A DNA stretch of 6,345 nt, from assembly GCA_030832235.1 (NCBI GenBank), contig JAURJO010000363.1, forward strand, positions 1-6,345, in the 5' to 3' direction. The notes beneath the pieces are model-generated. The model was not told the DNA's origin. It was given only the letters and a program-made list of their open reading frames with translations, and made no database searches. Positions 1 through 6,345 of the stretch are shown here, one piece after another. The stretch is from Verrucomicrobiota bacterium (GTDB lineage Bacteria > Verrucomicrobiota > Verrucomicrobiia > Opitutales > Opitutaceae). Every line of letters begins with the position of its first letter. Positions within the stretch are counted from its first letter, which is position 1. Both the position numbers and the translations under genes were made by a program.

Positions 1-1145
1 CGCTCTTCGGCAACAAACGGGAGGAGGTGGTACCCGTCACCAAGGTCCGCACGGCCAACATCGCCGAGGAAATCGTGGCGGTCGGCCGCCTCCGCGCGGT
101 TTTCTCCACCGACCTGCGTTCCGAGATCAACGGGCGCATTGTGAAGATCGCGGCCGTCGACGGCCAGAAGCTGAAGCGCGACCAGGAAGTCCTCCGCCTC
201 GACCAGCAGGACATCCTCACGCAGATCCAGGAGATGGAGCGCAGCATCGAGGCCGCGAAACTCCGCACCCAGCGCGCCCGCCGCGACTACGAGCGTCTCG
301 TCGATCTCCAGAAGCGCGGCGTGGTCACCGCCAAGGATTTCGAGGACGCGAGGATCACCCTTTCGCTGAGCGAAAACGACGCGGCCATCGCCGAGGCCCG
401 CGCCGCCAACCTCCGCGACAAGCTCGCCAAGACGATCATCCGTGCCCCGCACGACGGAACACTTCTGCTGCGTGACCTCACCGAGGGACAGGTCATCACC
501 AGCGCCGCCGCGCAGAACGGAGGAACCTTGCTGGGCGAGGTGGCTGACCTTTCGGCGCTGATGGTGCGCACCAATATCAACGAGATCGACGTCGCGCGCC
601 TGAAGGTCGGCGACACTGCGCGGGTTCGCGTGGACGCCATGCGCAGCCTGCAGATGTCGGGCACTGTGAAGCGCATCGCCACCAGCGCGCTGGAAAGCAG
701 CGTCGACCGCACGCGTGTTTTCCCTGTGGACGTCTTTCTGGACGAACCGGACGAGCGCCTCCGTCCGGGCATGTCGGCGACCGTGATGTTCACACTGGCC
801 AAGGTAGAGGATGCGACGGCGGTCGCGCTTTCGGCGGTCTTCGCCACGGCCGAGGCCCTGCGCTACGTGTTTCTGAAGAAGGAAACGGGAGGCTTCGAGA
901 TTCGCCCCGTCGAAACGGGCATCGCCGACACGCGCTACGTGGAGATCATCTCCGGCCTGAAGGCGGGCGAAGAAGTCGCCCGCACGCGACCGCTGGAGTT
1001 CGAGGGCGAGCCACCTGTTCTTTCCCCGAACAACTCGCCCCAGCAGCCCAAGGCGCGCGAGGCCTCCCCGGCCAAGGGTAAGGAACCGGCTCCTCCCCCT
1101 CCCCGTTCCTCCGGATCGGGCAGCAAGCGCCGCAGCGGCACCTGA
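1..1145 (+). CDS. Periplasmic adaptor subunit of an efflux transporter (HlyD/MacA-like), 5' partial
   Basis: Membrane-fusion (adaptor) protein that would link an inner-membrane ABC transporter to an outer-membrane channel. The frame is open to the left edge (first whole codon at 3), so the usual N-terminal membrane anchor or signal lies outside the window. The GTG at 27 is an internal Val codon, not a convincing start. Numbering from that codon, a lipoyl-like half-motif covers about 29-60 and its partner about 137-160 (IIRAPHDGTLLLRDLTEGQVI region). Between them lies an alpha-helical coiled-coil hairpin at about 63-136, rich in Ala, Arg, Glu and Leu. A beta-barrel domain follows at about 178-260 (NEIDVARLKVGD, LRPGMSATV), then a membrane-proximal domain to about 330 ending in SGLKAGEEV. 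The last 40 residues are a Pro/Ser/Lys low-complexity tail. The next gene, a MacB-type permease, starts 9 bases after the stop, so the two are probably co-transcribed. The adaptor family is clear; the substrate is unknown. Confidence 0.93.
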   Translation, partial: LFGNKREEVVPVTKVRTANIAEEIVAVGRLRAVFSTDLRSEINGRIVKIAAVDGQKLKRDQEVLRLDQQDILTQIQEMERSIEAAKLRTQRARRDYERLVDLQKRGVVTAKDFEDARITLSLSENDAAIAEARAANLRDKLAKTIIRAPHDGTLLLRDLTEGQVITSAAAQNGGTLLGEVADLSALMVRTNINEIDVARLKVGDTARVRVDAMRSLQMSGTVKRIATSALESSVDRTRVFPVDVFLDEPDERLRPGMSATVMFTLAKVEDATAVALSAVFATAEALRYVFLKKETGGFEIRPVETGIADTRYVEIISGLKAGEEVARTRPLEFEGEPPVLSPNNSPQQPKAREASPAKGKEPAPPPPRSSGSGSKRRSGT

Positions 1146-1154
1146 TTTCCCACG

Positions 1155-2387
1155 ATGCGCCTGCTTTTCATGGGCATCACCAGCGGCTGGCGCGAGGTGC
1201 TCGCGCACAAGCTGCGGTCGTTCCTGACCCTTTTCGGCATCGTGCTCGGAGCCGCCGCCCTCGTGGGCATGCTTGGCGTGGTGAAGGGCCTGCTGCGCGG
1301 CTGGGAGGCCATGATCTACGAGACCGGCGGTATCGAGCGCATCACCGTGCAGGTGAAGCGCCCGCCGGACGTGCAGCGCGAGAAGGCCGCCCTCTCCCCG
1401 GGCCGCACGCTCAATGATGTCGACGCGATCCTCGCCGCCGTGCCTTTGGCGCGCCGAGTCACGGCCGAGGTGCTGATTTCGAGCGGCGCTCGGCTCTACT
1501 TCCAAGGGCGCGCCACGAGCCAGTACGTGCGCGGCGTGTTGCCGGCCTCATTCATCATGGATCGCTTCGACGTCGAGACCGGACGGCTCATCGGCGAACT
1601 CGACAACGAGTTGCAGACCCAGGTCGTCGTCCTAGGCGCCACCGTGGCCGAGACGCTCATCCCGCGTGGCATCGACCCGATCGGCCAGAGCATCACCATC
1701 AACGGACAGCCGTTCACCGTGGTCGGCATCCTCAAGGAGTACCAGTTCGCCATGGGAGGCGGACGCTACAATACGAAGAACTCCGCCGTATTTATCCCAC
1801 TCACCACGTGCCAGACACTCTTCCGTATCGATGAAAACGTCGACGTGCTGAACATCCAGCTGGCCGACATCGCCGACATGCCACACGCGCTCGAACAGAT
1901 CACCAACGTGCTCAACCAGACCCACCGCGGCATTCAGGACACGCGCCTCGAGACGCGCGAGGATCTGCTCCAGCGTTTCGAGGAAACCCGCAAGAGCTAC
2001 GTCTACTCCCTCGGCGGCGTCGCTGGCATCGGCCTCATCGTCGGCGGCATCGGCATTATGAACGTCATGCTCGCCTCGATCAGCGAGCGCGTGCGCGAGA
2101 TCGGCTTGCGCCGCGCCCTCGGGGCCAAACGCACCGACATCCTCGTCCAGATCCTAGCCGAATCCCTGACGATCGCGGTCGCCGGCGGAGTCGTCGGCAT
2201 GGTCGCGAGCATCGGCCTCATCGCCTTTCTCCAAAAGGTCGTCGTGGCTTCCAATCGCCCCGAGCTTTCGCCGGCGGCGCTCGTGATCGGCGTGGCCTTC
2301 AGCGGACTCATCGGCGTTCTGGCCGGGCTCTACCCGGCGATCCGCGCCTCGCGGCTGAGTCCCGTCGAGGCGCTGCGGACAAACTGA
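1155..2387 (+). CDS. MacB/FtsX-type ABC transporter permease
   Basis: Integral inner-membrane permease of the MacB (type VII) ABC class, which couples cytoplasmic ATP hydrolysis to movements of a periplasmic domain and drives efflux with an adaptor such as the gene just upstream. The 410 residues show the standard order. A short cytoplasmic N-terminus (WREVLAHKLRSFLT) leads into TM1 at about 22-44, followed by a periplasmic MacB core domain at about 50-280. TM2 is at about 285-307, TM3 at about 337-359 and TM4 at about 374-396. The FtsX signatures ERVREIGLRRALGAKRTDIL (311-330) and YPAIRASRLSPVEALR (393-408) are intact. No Walker A, Walker B or ABC signature is present, so this is a permease-only protein without the fused ATPase of E. 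coli MacB. ATG 1155 fits the family start; an in-frame ATG at 1170 is also possible. Neither has a Shine-Dalgarno sequence. The substrate (peptide, lipid, drug) cannot be told. Confidence 0.95.
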   Translation: MRLLFMGITSGWREVLAHKLRSFLTLFGIVLGAAALVGMLGVVKGLLRGWEAMIYETGGIERITVQVKRPPDVQREKAALSPGRTLNDVDAILAAVPLARRVTAEVLISSGARLYFQGRATSQYVRGVLPASFIMDRFDVETGRLIGELDNELQTQVVVLGATVAETLIPRGIDPIGQSITINGQPFTVVGILKEYQFAMGGGRYNTKNSAVFIPLTTCQTLFRIDENVDVLNIQLADIADMPHALEQITNVLNQTHRGIQDTRLETREDLLQRFEETRKSYVYSLGGVAGIGLIVGGIGIMNVMLASISERVREIGLRRALGAKRTDILVQILAESLTIAVAGGVVGMVASIGLIAFLQKVVVASNRPELSPAALVIGVAFSGLIGVLAGLYPAIRASRLSPVEALRTN

Positions 2388-2408
2388 GCGGACGCTCGGG
2401 CGCCTCGG

Positions 2409-2828
2409 TCAACCCTTGGCGCCAAGGCTGGAGTCGGCCGCGTAACGTCCGCCTCCGGCCGCGAGGAGCACGGCGCAGGCACCGAGGTAAAGGAACGCCA
2501 TCTCACCGCTGCCCTGCCCGGAAAGCTTCGCACCGTGCGCCAGCCAGAAGGCCACGCCCATGGTGAAACCGAGAATGAGCGCGGAAAGGCGCGTCCACAG
2601 TCCGACGACGATGAAGATGGCACAGGCGAGTTCGGCGAAAACGGTAAGCGCGAGGCTCGGTCCCTTGCCGATGCCCATGAAGTCGAGGAACTGCGGCGAT
2701 ATCTTCGAGAAGCCGGTAAGCTTGTCCCAGCCGTGGAGCAGGGCCATCGACGCGCCGATCCAGATGCGGAGCACGAGCAGGCCGAGATCGGCGCTACGCG
2801 GAAGGAAGTTGAGCTGGAGGAGTTTCAT
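2409..2828 (-). CDS. DoxX family membrane protein
   Basis: Small four-helix inner-membrane protein of the DoxX family, 139 residues, a normal length. Members include the small subunit of archaeal thiosulfate:quinone oxidoreductase and a mycobacterial protein linked to oxidative-stress defence, but most bacterial members have no proven role. Helices lie at about 14-32, 58-78, 81-98 and 108-125. Family marks are the LR...G...HGWDKL segment (20-37) after the first helix, FAEL...VGLWTRLSAL (64-84), and GEMAFLYL...GGGRYAAD (108-131) at the end. The gene converges with the ABC permease (21 bases between the stops) and diverges from the MFS gene, so it is probably its own transcription unit. ATG at 2828 gives the full N-terminus expected for the family; no Shine-Dalgarno sequence is visible upstream. 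The family is confident; the function is not. Confidence 0.92.
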   Translation of the reverse strand: MKLLQLNFLPRSADLGLLVLRIWIGASMALLHGWDKLTGFSKISPQFLDFMGIGKGPSLALTVFAELACAIFIVVGLWTRLSALILGFTMGVAFWLAHGAKLSGQGSGEMAFLYLGACAVLLAAGGGRYAADSSLGAKG

Positions 2829-2916
2829 CGGCGGTTAGCCAGACGCGCTCCGTCCGTGGTCGCAATCCTTTGCCGGCTCGCGTGCCGCCGCCGAATCTGC
2901 GTTTTTCGGCAGGCCG
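2829..2916. promoter_or_regulatory. Divergent intergenic region between the doxX-like and MFS genes
   Basis: These 88 bases separate the starts of two divergently transcribed genes and must hold the promoter of the doxX-like gene and probably that of the MFS gene. I could not find a convincing -35/-10 pair on either strand. The best + strand candidate, TTGCCG at 2870-2875 with GAATCT 17 bases later, has a poor -10. The role is inferred from gene layout only. Confidence 0.35.
2890..2910. repeat. Short inverted repeat just upstream of the MFS start
   Basis: GCCGAA (2890-2895) and TTCGGC (2905-2910) form a perfect 6-bp stem around a 9-base loop, ending 6 bases before the ATG of the MFS gene. 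In RNA it would place a hairpin where a ribosome binding site normally sits; as DNA it could be a small operator. A 6-bp GC-rich stem can also arise by chance, so no function is assigned. Confidence 0.35.
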
Positions 2917-4278
2917 ATGTCCGCTTCCGCCACGCCGCCCGCTCATGATCCCTACGCGGCGCTGCGCGTCCCTTATTACCGGGCCTACCTGATCGGCAAT
3001 TCCCTCGCGCTGCTCGGACGCCAGGCGGTCCTCGCGGCCGCGACGTGGCAGGTGTACGCGTGGACGCATTCCGCCACCGCCCTGGGCCTCGTCGGAGCGG
3101 TGAATGTGCTGCCGCTGCTCGCGCTTTCGCTGCCCGCGGGCGCGATCGCCGACCGCCATGACCGCCGCCGCCTGATCGCACTCGGCACGGCAGTCATCGC
3201 CGTGGTGAACGCCGCCCTCGCCGGCCTCGCTTTCTGGAGCCGCGCGGTGCCTGACCTTGCGCCGTTGCGCTGGGCCAACGGCCTGCTGCACGCGATCGCC
3301 CTCGTCTTCGAACGACCGGCCGACACCACCGCCCTGCGGTTCGACGAACCCGCGTTGCCCCTTGTCTTCCTGCTGCTGCTCGCCCTCGCCTGCGCCCGCA
3401 TTCTGATCTGGCCGGCTCGCGCGAGCATCACGCCGCTGCTCGTGCCACCCACGGCCATGGCGAACGCCATAACCTGGAACACCAGCGCCTTTGAGATCGC
3501 GACGGTCGCGGGCCCCGCACTCGGCGGCATCCTGATCGCCACCGGAGGCACCGCCTCCGTCTACGCACTCAGTACCGTGCTGGAACTCGCGTTTCTGTTC
3601 GCCCTCGGGCGAGTGCGCTACCTGCAGGCGCCCGCGCCGGCCACTGCCCGCCGCTCGTGGCGCGACATGCTCGCCGGCGCCGAATTCATCTGGCGCCGCA
3701 AGGTTATCCTCGGCGCCAGCAGCCTCGATCTTTTCGCGGTGTTGCTCGGCGGCGCGACCGCGCTCCTCCCGGTCTTCGCCGATCGCATCCTGCACGTCGG
3801 TCCCGTCGGCTTTGGCTGGCTCCGTGCCGCCCCTTCCCTCGGCGCGATCGCGATGGCCCTCTGGATCGCCCACCGGCCGCCGCTCGCCCGTCCCGGCAGC
3901 GCCCTGCTGTGGTCGGTCGCCGCCTTCGGCGCCGCCACCATCGCGTTCGGATTCTCCACGTCTTTCTGGCTGTCACTGGTCGCCCTCATGCTCACGGGCG
4001 CGTTCGACAACATCAGCGTCGTGGTCCGCCAATCGCTCGTGCAACTGCTAACGCCCGACGAGCTCCGCGGCCGGGTCACCGCCGTGAACCAGATTTTCAT
4101 CGGCTCCTCCAACGAGATCGGCGCCCTGCGCGCGGGCCTGTCCTCGGCCGCCATGGGGCCCGTCGCGGCGGTCGTCTGGGGAGGCCTTGGCACGCTGGCC
4201 GTGACCGCGCTCATCGCGCGTGCGGTTCCGGCCCTGCGGAGACTGCCTCCCCTCCATACGCTAAAGCCGGAGAAGTGA
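2917..4278 (+). CDS. Major facilitator superfamily transporter, EntS/MFS_3-like
   Basis: Inner-membrane secondary transporter, 453 residues, probably a proton-driven exporter. The nearest family by pattern is the enterobactin-exporter (EntS) type MFS_3 group, but the substrate is unknown. The N-terminus DPYAALRVPYYRAYLIGNSLALLGRQ is typical of the group. MFS motif A lies in the TM2-TM3 loop (G75, D79-R80, then D82-R83-R84-R85). A second conserved block near residues 379-408 contains the TPDELRGRVTAVNQIFIG sequence, followed by SSNEIGALRAGL. About twelve hydrophobic segments can be counted. The segment between TM3 and TM4 (about 108-147, RAVPDLAPLRWANGLLHAI...) looks roughly 30-40 residues longer than I expect for the family. 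ATG 2917 is the only reasonable start: the upstream frame is open but has no start codon near it, and there is no strong Shine-Dalgarno. The gene stands alone, divergent from the doxX-like gene, with no regulator beside it. Confidence 0.93.
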   Translation: MSASATPPAHDPYAALRVPYYRAYLIGNSLALLGRQAVLAAATWQVYAWTHSATALGLVGAVNVLPLLALSLPAGAIADRHDRRRLIALGTAVIAVVNAALAGLAFWSRAVPDLAPLRWANGLLHAIALVFERPADTTALRFDEPALPLVFLLLLALACARILIWPARASITPLLVPPTAMANAITWNTSAFEIATVAGPALGGILIATGGTASVYALSTVLELAFLFALGRVRYLQAPAPATARRSWRDMLAGAEFIWRRKVILGASSLDLFAVLLGGATALLPVFADRILHVGPVGFGWLRAAPSLGAIAMALWIAHRPPLARPGSALLWSVAAFGAATIAFGFSTSFWLSLVALMLTGAFDNISVVVRQSLVQLLTPDELRGRVTAVNQIFIGSSNEIGALRAGLSSAAMGPVAAVVWGGLGTLAVTALIARAVPALRRLPPLHTLKPEK

Positions 4279-4350
4279 GCGACGCCGCGGTTGCGACGAA
4301 ACGCGACGGGAGGACGGGAATCGGCTTCGCTGACGTACCCTCTGGAAAAT

Positions 4351-4369
4351 CCGCGGGAAACACCCGCGG
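4351..4369. repeat. GC-rich palindrome (7-bp stem)
   Basis: CCGCGGG (4351-4357) and CCCGCGG (4363-4369) form a perfect 7-bp stem with loop AAACA. It lies 72 bases after the MFS stop. On the + strand no run of T follows, so it is not a classic intrinsic terminator for the MFS gene. On the - strand it is followed by ATTTTCC, a weak T-rich tail. It may be an interspersed palindromic repeat or a stabilising 3' hairpin of the MFS mRNA. A related sequence occurs at 4437-4456. Confidence 0.6.
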
Positions 4370-4388
4370 CTACAACCTAACCGCATTT

Positions 4389-4417
4389 ATCCGTGTCGAT
4401 TCGTTCATCCGTGGTCG
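4389..4417. repeat. Imperfect tandem repeat, ATCCGTG type (copy A)
   Basis: Three imperfect units run head to tail: ATCCGTGTCG (4389-4398), ATTCGTTC (4399-4406) and ATCCGTGGTCG (4407-4417). The phrase 'TCCGTG ... TCCGTGGT' recurs at 4545-4571. I recall similar phrases in intergenic DNA of Verrucomicrobia and Planctomycetes, but cannot confirm that here. Function unknown. Confidence 0.55.
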
Positions 4418-4426
4418 ACCCCTCGC

Positions 4427-4456
4427 GCAGCTGTTCGGAAAACGCCCGCGGCTGCA
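4427..4456. repeat. Degenerate hairpin sharing sequence with the 4351 palindrome
   Basis: Bases 4437-4456 match 4355-4374 at 17 of 20 positions, including an identical CCCGCGGCT core. GCAGCTGT (4427-4434) can pair with GCGGCTGC (4448-4455), using two G-T wobbles, around a 13-base loop. The two sites look like diverged copies of one palindromic element. The CCGCGGCT word appears a third time in the ahcY terminator stem. Confidence 0.45.
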
Positions 4457-4544
4457 TCGGAATGGGCCTTTGTCGCGTCGGCGAGGACGCTCCCGCCGCC
4501 GGAGCCCTGGATTCATGGTTTTCAGAATCCTGCAGCCCTCCGCC

Positions 4545-4571
4545 CTCTGTGCCGCCATTTCTCCGTGGTGA
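4545..4571. repeat. Imperfect repeat, CTCTGTG...CTCCGTGGTGA type (copy B)
   Basis: CTCTGTG (4545-4551) and CTCCGTGGTGA (4561-4571) lie 16 bases apart start to start, separated by CCGCCATTT. The arrangement resembles copy A at 4389-4417, where the two matching units start 18 bases apart. The segment CTTCACCGCG (4594-4603) is an imperfect reverse complement (8 of 10) of CGTGGTGATG (4565-4574), so the element may be part of a longer degenerate stem. Confidence 0.45.
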
Positions 4572-4631
4572 TGCTTTGAAGGAAGTTGTGCCGCTTCACC
4601 GCGAAAAGCAGTGGTGCGCATGGACGGGCAC

Positions 4632-4660
4632 AAAAAAGCCGCGGTCCGGGGACCGCGGCT
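4632..4660 (-). terminator. Intrinsic terminator of the metK-ahcY unit
   Basis: On the - strand a perfect 10-bp stem, AGCCGCGGTC paired with GACCGCGGCT around the loop CCCG, is followed directly by six T. It begins 20 bases after the ahcY stop codon. The 4-base loop can close by one further C-G pair. Stem, loop and U-tract have the classic rho-independent form. Read from the + strand the hairpin is preceded by the A-run and has no U-tract after it, so it should act on the ahcY side only. Confidence 0.93.
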
Positions 4661-4680
4661 GAAGTGGGAACGGGTACCGC

Positions 4681-6126
<1,446 letters not shown>

Positions 6127-6155
6127 GGTGTTGTTTTTGATGTTGGTTCGGGCGC

Positions 6156-6345
6156 TCAGCGCAGCGCGGCGCGGAGGGCGGCGGCCTTGGCGGTGGACTC
6201 CCAGGGGAGGCCAGCCTTGCCGAAGTGCCCGTAATTGGTGGTCTCGCGGTAGATCGGGCGAAGGAGATTGAGCTGCTTCACGATGTCGGCGGGCTTGAAG
6301 CTGAAGACCCGCTCCACCGCGGCGGTGATGCGCTCGTCGGAAACG
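6156..6345 (-). CDS. metK: S-adenosylmethionine synthetase, C-terminal part (5' end beyond window)
   Basis: The last 62 codons of a gene that enters from the right edge and stops with TGA at 6158-6156. The enzyme makes S-adenosylmethionine from methionine and ATP in the cytoplasm. The visible part is the C-terminal MetK domain. It shows VERVFSFKPADIVKQLNLLR, then PIYRETTNYGHFG, then LPWESTAKAAALRAAL; the LLRPIYRxTxxYGHFG block and the W-E-x-T-x-KA ending are family hallmarks. The catalytic N-terminal and central domains lie outside the window, so their integrity cannot be judged. It lies upstream of ahcY in the same direction with a 29-base spacer, which suggests one transcript for SAM synthesis and SAH removal. 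No SAM or SAH riboswitch can be placed, because the operon's leader is not in the window. Confidence 0.95.
   Translation of the reverse strand, partial: VSDERITAAVERVFSFKPADIVKQLNLLRPIYRETTNYGHFGKAGLPWESTAKAAALRAALR

Larger units (their letters stand above)
4279..4631. other. Non-coding intergenic stretch with short repeats
   Basis: This stretch lies between the 3' ends of two convergent genes (MFS on + and ahcY on -). Open frames here translate to low-complexity Arg/Pro/Ser-rich sequence with no recognisable domain, so I see no gene. It does hold several short repeat elements, listed separately: a perfect GC-rich palindrome, a related degenerate hairpin, and two copies of a CCGTG-type repeat phrase. 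No terminator with a U-tract was found for the MFS gene on the + strand. Confidence 0.7.

Noticed and set aside
2384..2408. Bidirectional terminator between the convergent permease and doxX-like genes
   Set aside because: GAGCG-GA-CGCTC next to the permease stop can form at most a tiny stem with no T-run on either side. This is too weak to call.
2794..3873. 359-codon open frame on the - strand opposite the MFS gene
   Set aside because: Its Gly/Arg/Glu/Gln-rich translation is an antisense shadow. It overlaps the start of the doxX-like gene and the clear MFS coding frame.
4351..4369. Palindrome as the intrinsic terminator of the MFS gene
   Set aside because: No T-run follows on the + strand, so it does not meet the rho-independent form; kept as a repeat only.
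3657..4571. 304-codon + strand frame overlapping the MFS gene and running into the intergenic region
   Set aside because: The translation is Arg/Pro-rich, typical of a shifted frame in GC-rich DNA, and most of it overlaps a well-supported gene. The part beyond 4278 has no domain either.
4370..4662. Small open frames of 87-89 codons on both strands in the intergenic region
   Set aside because: No ribosome site, no hydrophobic or domain pattern, and they run through the repeats and the terminator stem.
6127..6155. SAH riboswitch in front of ahcY
   Set aside because: The spacer is only 29 bases, A/C-rich and unstructured, far too short for any known SAH or SAM riboswitch.

Overview
This is a GC-rich, densely coded bacterial chromosomal window with six protein genes, two of them cut by the window edges, and one long non-coding stretch. 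The gene content is housekeeping and transport. I see no tRNA, rRNA, CRISPR array, insertion sequence, phage gene or toxin system. A Verrucomicrobia-type genome, perhaps Opitutaceae, is my best guess. It rests on high GC, the lack of Shine-Dalgarno sequences before the visible starts, the style of the intergenic repeats and the flavour of the proteins. This is inference: no taxonomic marker gene is present.

Left part (1-2387, + strand): a periplasmic adaptor of the HlyD/MacA type, lacking its N-terminus, is followed after 9 bases by a MacB/FtsX-type ABC permease. They look like the last two genes of a tripartite efflux operon whose ATPase and outer-membrane partner would lie upstream, outside the window.

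Middle (2409-4278): a small DoxX-family membrane protein on the - strand converges on the permease gene. It diverges from a major facilitator transporter of the EntS/MFS_3 type on the + strand. The two share an 88-base upstream region holding a small hairpin next to the transporter start.

Non-coding stretch (4279-4680): about 400 bases without a credible gene. It contains a strong intrinsic terminator for the gene to its right, a 7-bp GC-rich palindrome, a degenerate second copy of part of that palindrome, and two copies of a short ATCCGTG/CTCCGTGGT repeat phrase. It looks like an accumulation site for short interspersed repeats.

Right part (4681-6345, - strand): ahcY (S-adenosylhomocysteine hydrolase), preceded 29 bases upstream by the C-terminal end of metK (S-adenosylmethionine synthetase). 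MetK makes the methyl donor, and AhcY removes the product SAH left after methyl transfer. This is a compact activated-methyl-cycle operon ending in the terminator at 4632-4660.

I did not find a clearly new biological system. The most open items are the repeat mosaic in 4279-4631, the enlarged TM3-TM4 loop of the MFS protein, and the consistent lack of Shine-Dalgarno sequences.
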